8,908 nucleotides of DNA, from contig DBFP01000030.1 of NCBI GenBank assembly GCA_002294405.1, forward strand, positions 1,172 through 10,079, given 5' to 3'. This document shows, piece after piece, positions 6,811 through 8,908 of this stretch. Source of the stretch: Anaerolineales bacterium UBA877. Lineage in GTDB: Bacteria; Chloroflexota; Anaerolineae; Anaerolineales; Villigracilaceae. The notes below the pieces were generated by a model. The model ran no database searches, was not told the DNA's origin, and saw only the letters and a list, made by a program, of their open reading frames with translations. Each line of letters begins with the position of its first letter. Within the stretch, counting starts at the first letter, position 1. A program made the position numbers and the translations under genes.

Positions 6811-6839
6811 CTGGCATGTTTCACTGAATGGTTTACAAT
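6811..6839 (+). promoter_or_regulatory. Candidate rlmB promoter giving a leaderless mRNA
   Basis: CTGGCA (6811-6816) matches 4/6 of TTGACA and is followed after 17 bases by TACAAT (6834-6839). The usual start seven bases downstream of the -10 is the A of the rlmB ATG at 6846. No ribosome binding site precedes that ATG. Together these suggest transcription and translation begin at the same base. Confidence 0.5.
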
Positions 6840-6845
6840 ATCCCC

Positions 6846-7583
6846 ATGAAAGAATTCATTTACGGGAGAAACCCAGTATTCGAGACCTTGCGTGCTAAAA
6901 GGCGTGATCTATTTGGTCTTCTGGTTGCTGAAGGGGTGCAGGAGAGGGGACGGTTGATTGAAATATTGGATCTCGCATCCAGGCGTAAAATCCCTGTTGA
7001 AAAAGTCCCCCGTGCCCGGCTTGATAAACTCAGCGAAAACCATCAAGGGGTGGCCCTGGAAACCAGCACTTACCCCTACACAGGGTTGGAGGATATTCTC
7101 GAAAATGCAAAAATACGCAGCGAACCTCTCTTTGTTTTGATCCTGGACACTCTGCAAGACCCGCAAAACCTGGGCACCCTCATTCGAACTGCAGAAGTTG
7201 TGGGCGTACATGGTGTGGTCATCCCCACCCACCGCTCAGCTGAGATCACTCCCGCTGTGGTTTCCGCGTCTGCCGGTGCATCTGAACACATGCTTGTGGC
7301 ACGCTGCAACCTGGCCCAGGCTATTAAAGAGATCAAGGAAGTTGGTGCATGGGTTGTTGGCTTGGATGAAAGCCCGGAATCTAAAACCCCGTCAGAAATC
7401 CGGCTGGATGGTGCGTTGGCCGTGGTGGTAGGCAGCGAAGGGGAAGGCATTCGCCCCCTCGTCCGGCAATCCTGTGATTTTCTCCTTCGTCTCCCGATGC
7501 AGGGGAATGTTGCATCGATGAATGCCGCAGTAGCCGGTTCCATAGCCCTGTACATTGCATATCTTGAACATATTAAAAGTTAA
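6846..7583 (+). CDS. rlmB: 23S rRNA 2'-O-ribose methyltransferase, RlmB/TrmH family
   Basis: This 245-residue SPOUT-fold methyltransferase of the SpoU family is predicted to methylate the 2'-hydroxyl of a guanosine in 23S rRNA (G2251 in E. coli numbering). The N-terminal substrate-binding domain (about 1-75) opens with IYGRNPVFE and ends with HQGVALE, both typical of RlmB. The catalytic knot shows motif 1 DPQNLGTLIRTAE with Asn108 and the catalytic Arg114, motif 2 VVVGSEGEGI with Glu198, and motif 3 LPMQGNVASMNAAVA with Ser224 and Asn226. Length is almost the same as E. coli RlmB. The ATG at 6846 starts exactly at the family's N-terminus; an ATG at 6828 would fall before the likely -10 box. 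No terminator separates it from the GH1 gene 41 bases downstream. Some TrmH-family members act on tRNA instead, but the N-terminal domain favours RlmB. Confidence 0.92.
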   Translation: MKEFIYGRNPVFETLRAKRRDLFGLLVAEGVQERGRLIEILDLASRRKIPVEKVPRARLDKLSENHQGVALETSTYPYTGLEDILENAKIRSEPLFVLILDTLQDPQNLGTLIRTAEVVGVHGVVIPTHRSAEITPAVVSASAGASEHMLVARCNLAQAIKEIKEVGAWVVGLDESPESKTPSEIRLDGALAVVVGSEGEGIRPLVRQSCDFLLRLPMQGNVASMNAAVAGSIALYIAYLEHIKS

Positions 7584-7624
7584 CCAATAGTTTCATCGTA
7601 CTCATTATTAATTTGGAGCAGGTA

Positions 7625-8908
7625 ATGCCATCCGGAATATTTCATTTCCCGAAAGGGTTTCTGTGGGGCACCGCAACCGCCTCCCACCAGGTGGAAGGCG
7701 GCAATACCAATAACAACTGGTATCGCTGGGAACAGGAAGGACATACTGCGGACAAATCCCTTCTTGCCTGCGACTGGTGGGGTGGTCGCTGGAAGGAAGA
7801 CTTTGATCGCGCCGCGGAAACAGGGCAAAACGCCCACAGGTTGTCGGTGGAATGGAGCCGGATCCAGCCCTCTCCAGACAGGTGGGACGAAGAAGCGCTG
7901 GACAGATATCGGACCATGCTGCGCTACTTGTGCGATCACGGGATCACACCCATGGTCACCATCCACCACTTCACTGATCCGCTTTGGTTGGGTGAGTTGG
8001 GGGGCTGGGAGACTGATGCAATCATTGCCCTGTTTCAAACCTTCACTCACAAAGTGGTTGATGCGCTGAAGGATTATTGCTCTCTGTGGTGCACGATCAA
8101 CGAACCAAACGTTTATGCACTGGAAGGGTACATCCGTGGGAATTTTCCACCGGGCAAATCGGATATTAAACTGGGCCTCCATGTCCAGGCGAATATGGCC
8201 CGCGCCCATGCGGCTGCGTATCGCACCATCCATGCGCTGCAACAGGAGGCGCGAGTTGGATATGCCTTGCATTTCAGACCTCAAACTCCCTATCACCCAA
8301 TGTCACCTTTGGACCGGTTGCTGAGTAATATCCGCTTCTCGGGTATAAATTTGGCATTTCCATCCGCCATTTCCACCGGTGTCATGGTCTCTCCGGTGGG
8401 CAAGATTAAAGTTCCGGAAGTCAAGGGAACGCAGGATTACTTCGGCTTGAACTACTACTCAAAGGATACTGTCACCTTTGATGCCCGGAATCGCAGCGAA
8501 CTTTTTTCGCGTTCTTTTTTCCCCAAGGGCACAGACGTGTCAGATTCAGGAATGAATTCCAACACTCCCGAGGGGTTCGCCAAGAGCATTAAATGGGTGA
8601 TTAAAACCTACCCAAACCTGCCCATCCTCGTTACAGAGAATGGCATTGAAGACAGCACTGACCGCATCCGCCCGCGCTATATCTCCCAGCATGTCCACAC
8701 CATGTGGCGTGCGGTCAATTTCAATTTACCAGTGCGCGGCTATTTCCACTGGTCGCTGGTGGATAATTTCGAGTGGGAGCGCGGCTGGACCCAACGCTTC
8801 GGCTTATGGGGGCTGGATCCTGAGACCCAAGCACGTTTCAAACGACCCTCAGCAGACCTTTATGCAGCAATTTGCAAGGAGAATGGGCTTTCTTCCCAAA
8901 TGGTGGAG
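7625..8908 (+). CDS. Glycoside hydrolase family 1 beta-glycosidase, end outside window
   Basis: The frame is open from the ATG at 7625, after GGAG (7615-7618), to the window edge, giving 428 residues. GH1 enzymes are usually about 430-470 residues, so probably only a short tail is missing. They release sugars from beta-glucosides or beta-galactosides by a retaining mechanism on a TIM barrel. Visible signatures are FPKGFLWGTATASHQVEG (8-25, Gln22 binds sugar), IHHFTDPLWL (113-122, His115), TINEPN with acid/base Glu160, GLNYYS (274-279), VTENGIED with nucleophile Glu338, and FHWSLVDNFEWERGW (374-388) with sugar-binding Glu383 and Trp384. The residue after His115 is Phe where many GH1 enzymes have Trp. 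The segment between strands 4 and 6 (about 215-275) is short. No signal peptide is seen, so it is probably cytoplasmic. Exact substrate is unknown. No terminator lies between rlmB and this gene, so the two may share a transcript. Confidence 0.95.
   Translation, partial: MPSGIFHFPKGFLWGTATASHQVEGGNTNNNWYRWEQEGHTADKSLLACDWWGGRWKEDFDRAAETGQNAHRLSVEWSRIQPSPDRWDEEALDRYRTMLRYLCDHGITPMVTIHHFTDPLWLGELGGWETDAIIALFQTFTHKVVDALKDYCSLWCTINEPNVYALEGYIRGNFPPGKSDIKLGLHVQANMARAHAAAYRTIHALQQEARVGYALHFRPQTPYHPMSPLDRLLSNIRFSGINLAFPSAISTGVMVSPVGKIKVPEVKGTQDYFGLNYYSKDTVTFDARNRSELFSRSFFPKGTDVSDSGMNSNTPEGFAKSIKWVIKTYPNLPILVTENGIEDSTDRIRPRYISQHVHTMWRAVNFNLPVRGYFHWSLVDNFEWERGWTQRFGLWGLDPETQARFKRPSADLYAAICKENGLSSQMVE

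Overview
The window reads as ordinary chromosomal DNA from a free-living bacterium. My best guess is a Chloroflexota member of the Anaerolineae type. The basis is a LysN-type aminotransferase close to the Thermus enzyme, a YacL-type PIN/TRAM membrane protein near cysS and rlmB, a GH1 glycosidase, moderate GC and clear SD/sigma-70-like signals. This assignment is inference from family resemblance; no rRNA or other marker gene is present.

Layout from left to right. A secreted lipoprotein gene on the minus strand runs off the left edge. A 328-base divergent intergenic region follows, holding a -10 box, two overlapping hairpins and a T-tract. Next is a class I/II PLP aminotransferase resembling LysN (2-aminoadipate aminotransferase), closed by a strong intrinsic terminator. 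moaA (molybdenum cofactor step 1) lies convergent on the minus strand. moaA and the next gene, a YacL-type PIN/TRAM protein, share a compact divergent promoter pair whose -35 boxes abut. cysS (cysteinyl-tRNA synthetase) follows and ends in a strong terminator. Then come a small SAM-dependent methyltransferase, rlmB (23S rRNA 2'-O-methyltransferase of the SpoU family) and a GH1 beta-glycosidase that reaches the right edge, probably lacking only its last residues.

The plus-strand run from the PIN/TRAM gene to rlmB looks like a condensed form of the Firmicutes cluster yacL-ispD-ispF-gltX-cysE-cysS-mrnC-rlmB. A methyltransferase sits where mrnC would be. Its theme is translation and RNA metabolism: tRNA charging, rRNA methylation and a putative RNA-binding PIN/TRAM protein. 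The genes are mostly separate transcription units with their own promoters or terminators; rlmB and the GH1 gene are the only pair that looks co-transcribed.

I found no CRISPR array, mobile element, tRNA, rRNA or clearly new multi-gene system. The observations most worth checking are regulatory: the possible attenuator before the aminotransferase, the abutting divergent promoters, and an apparently leaderless rlmB transcript.
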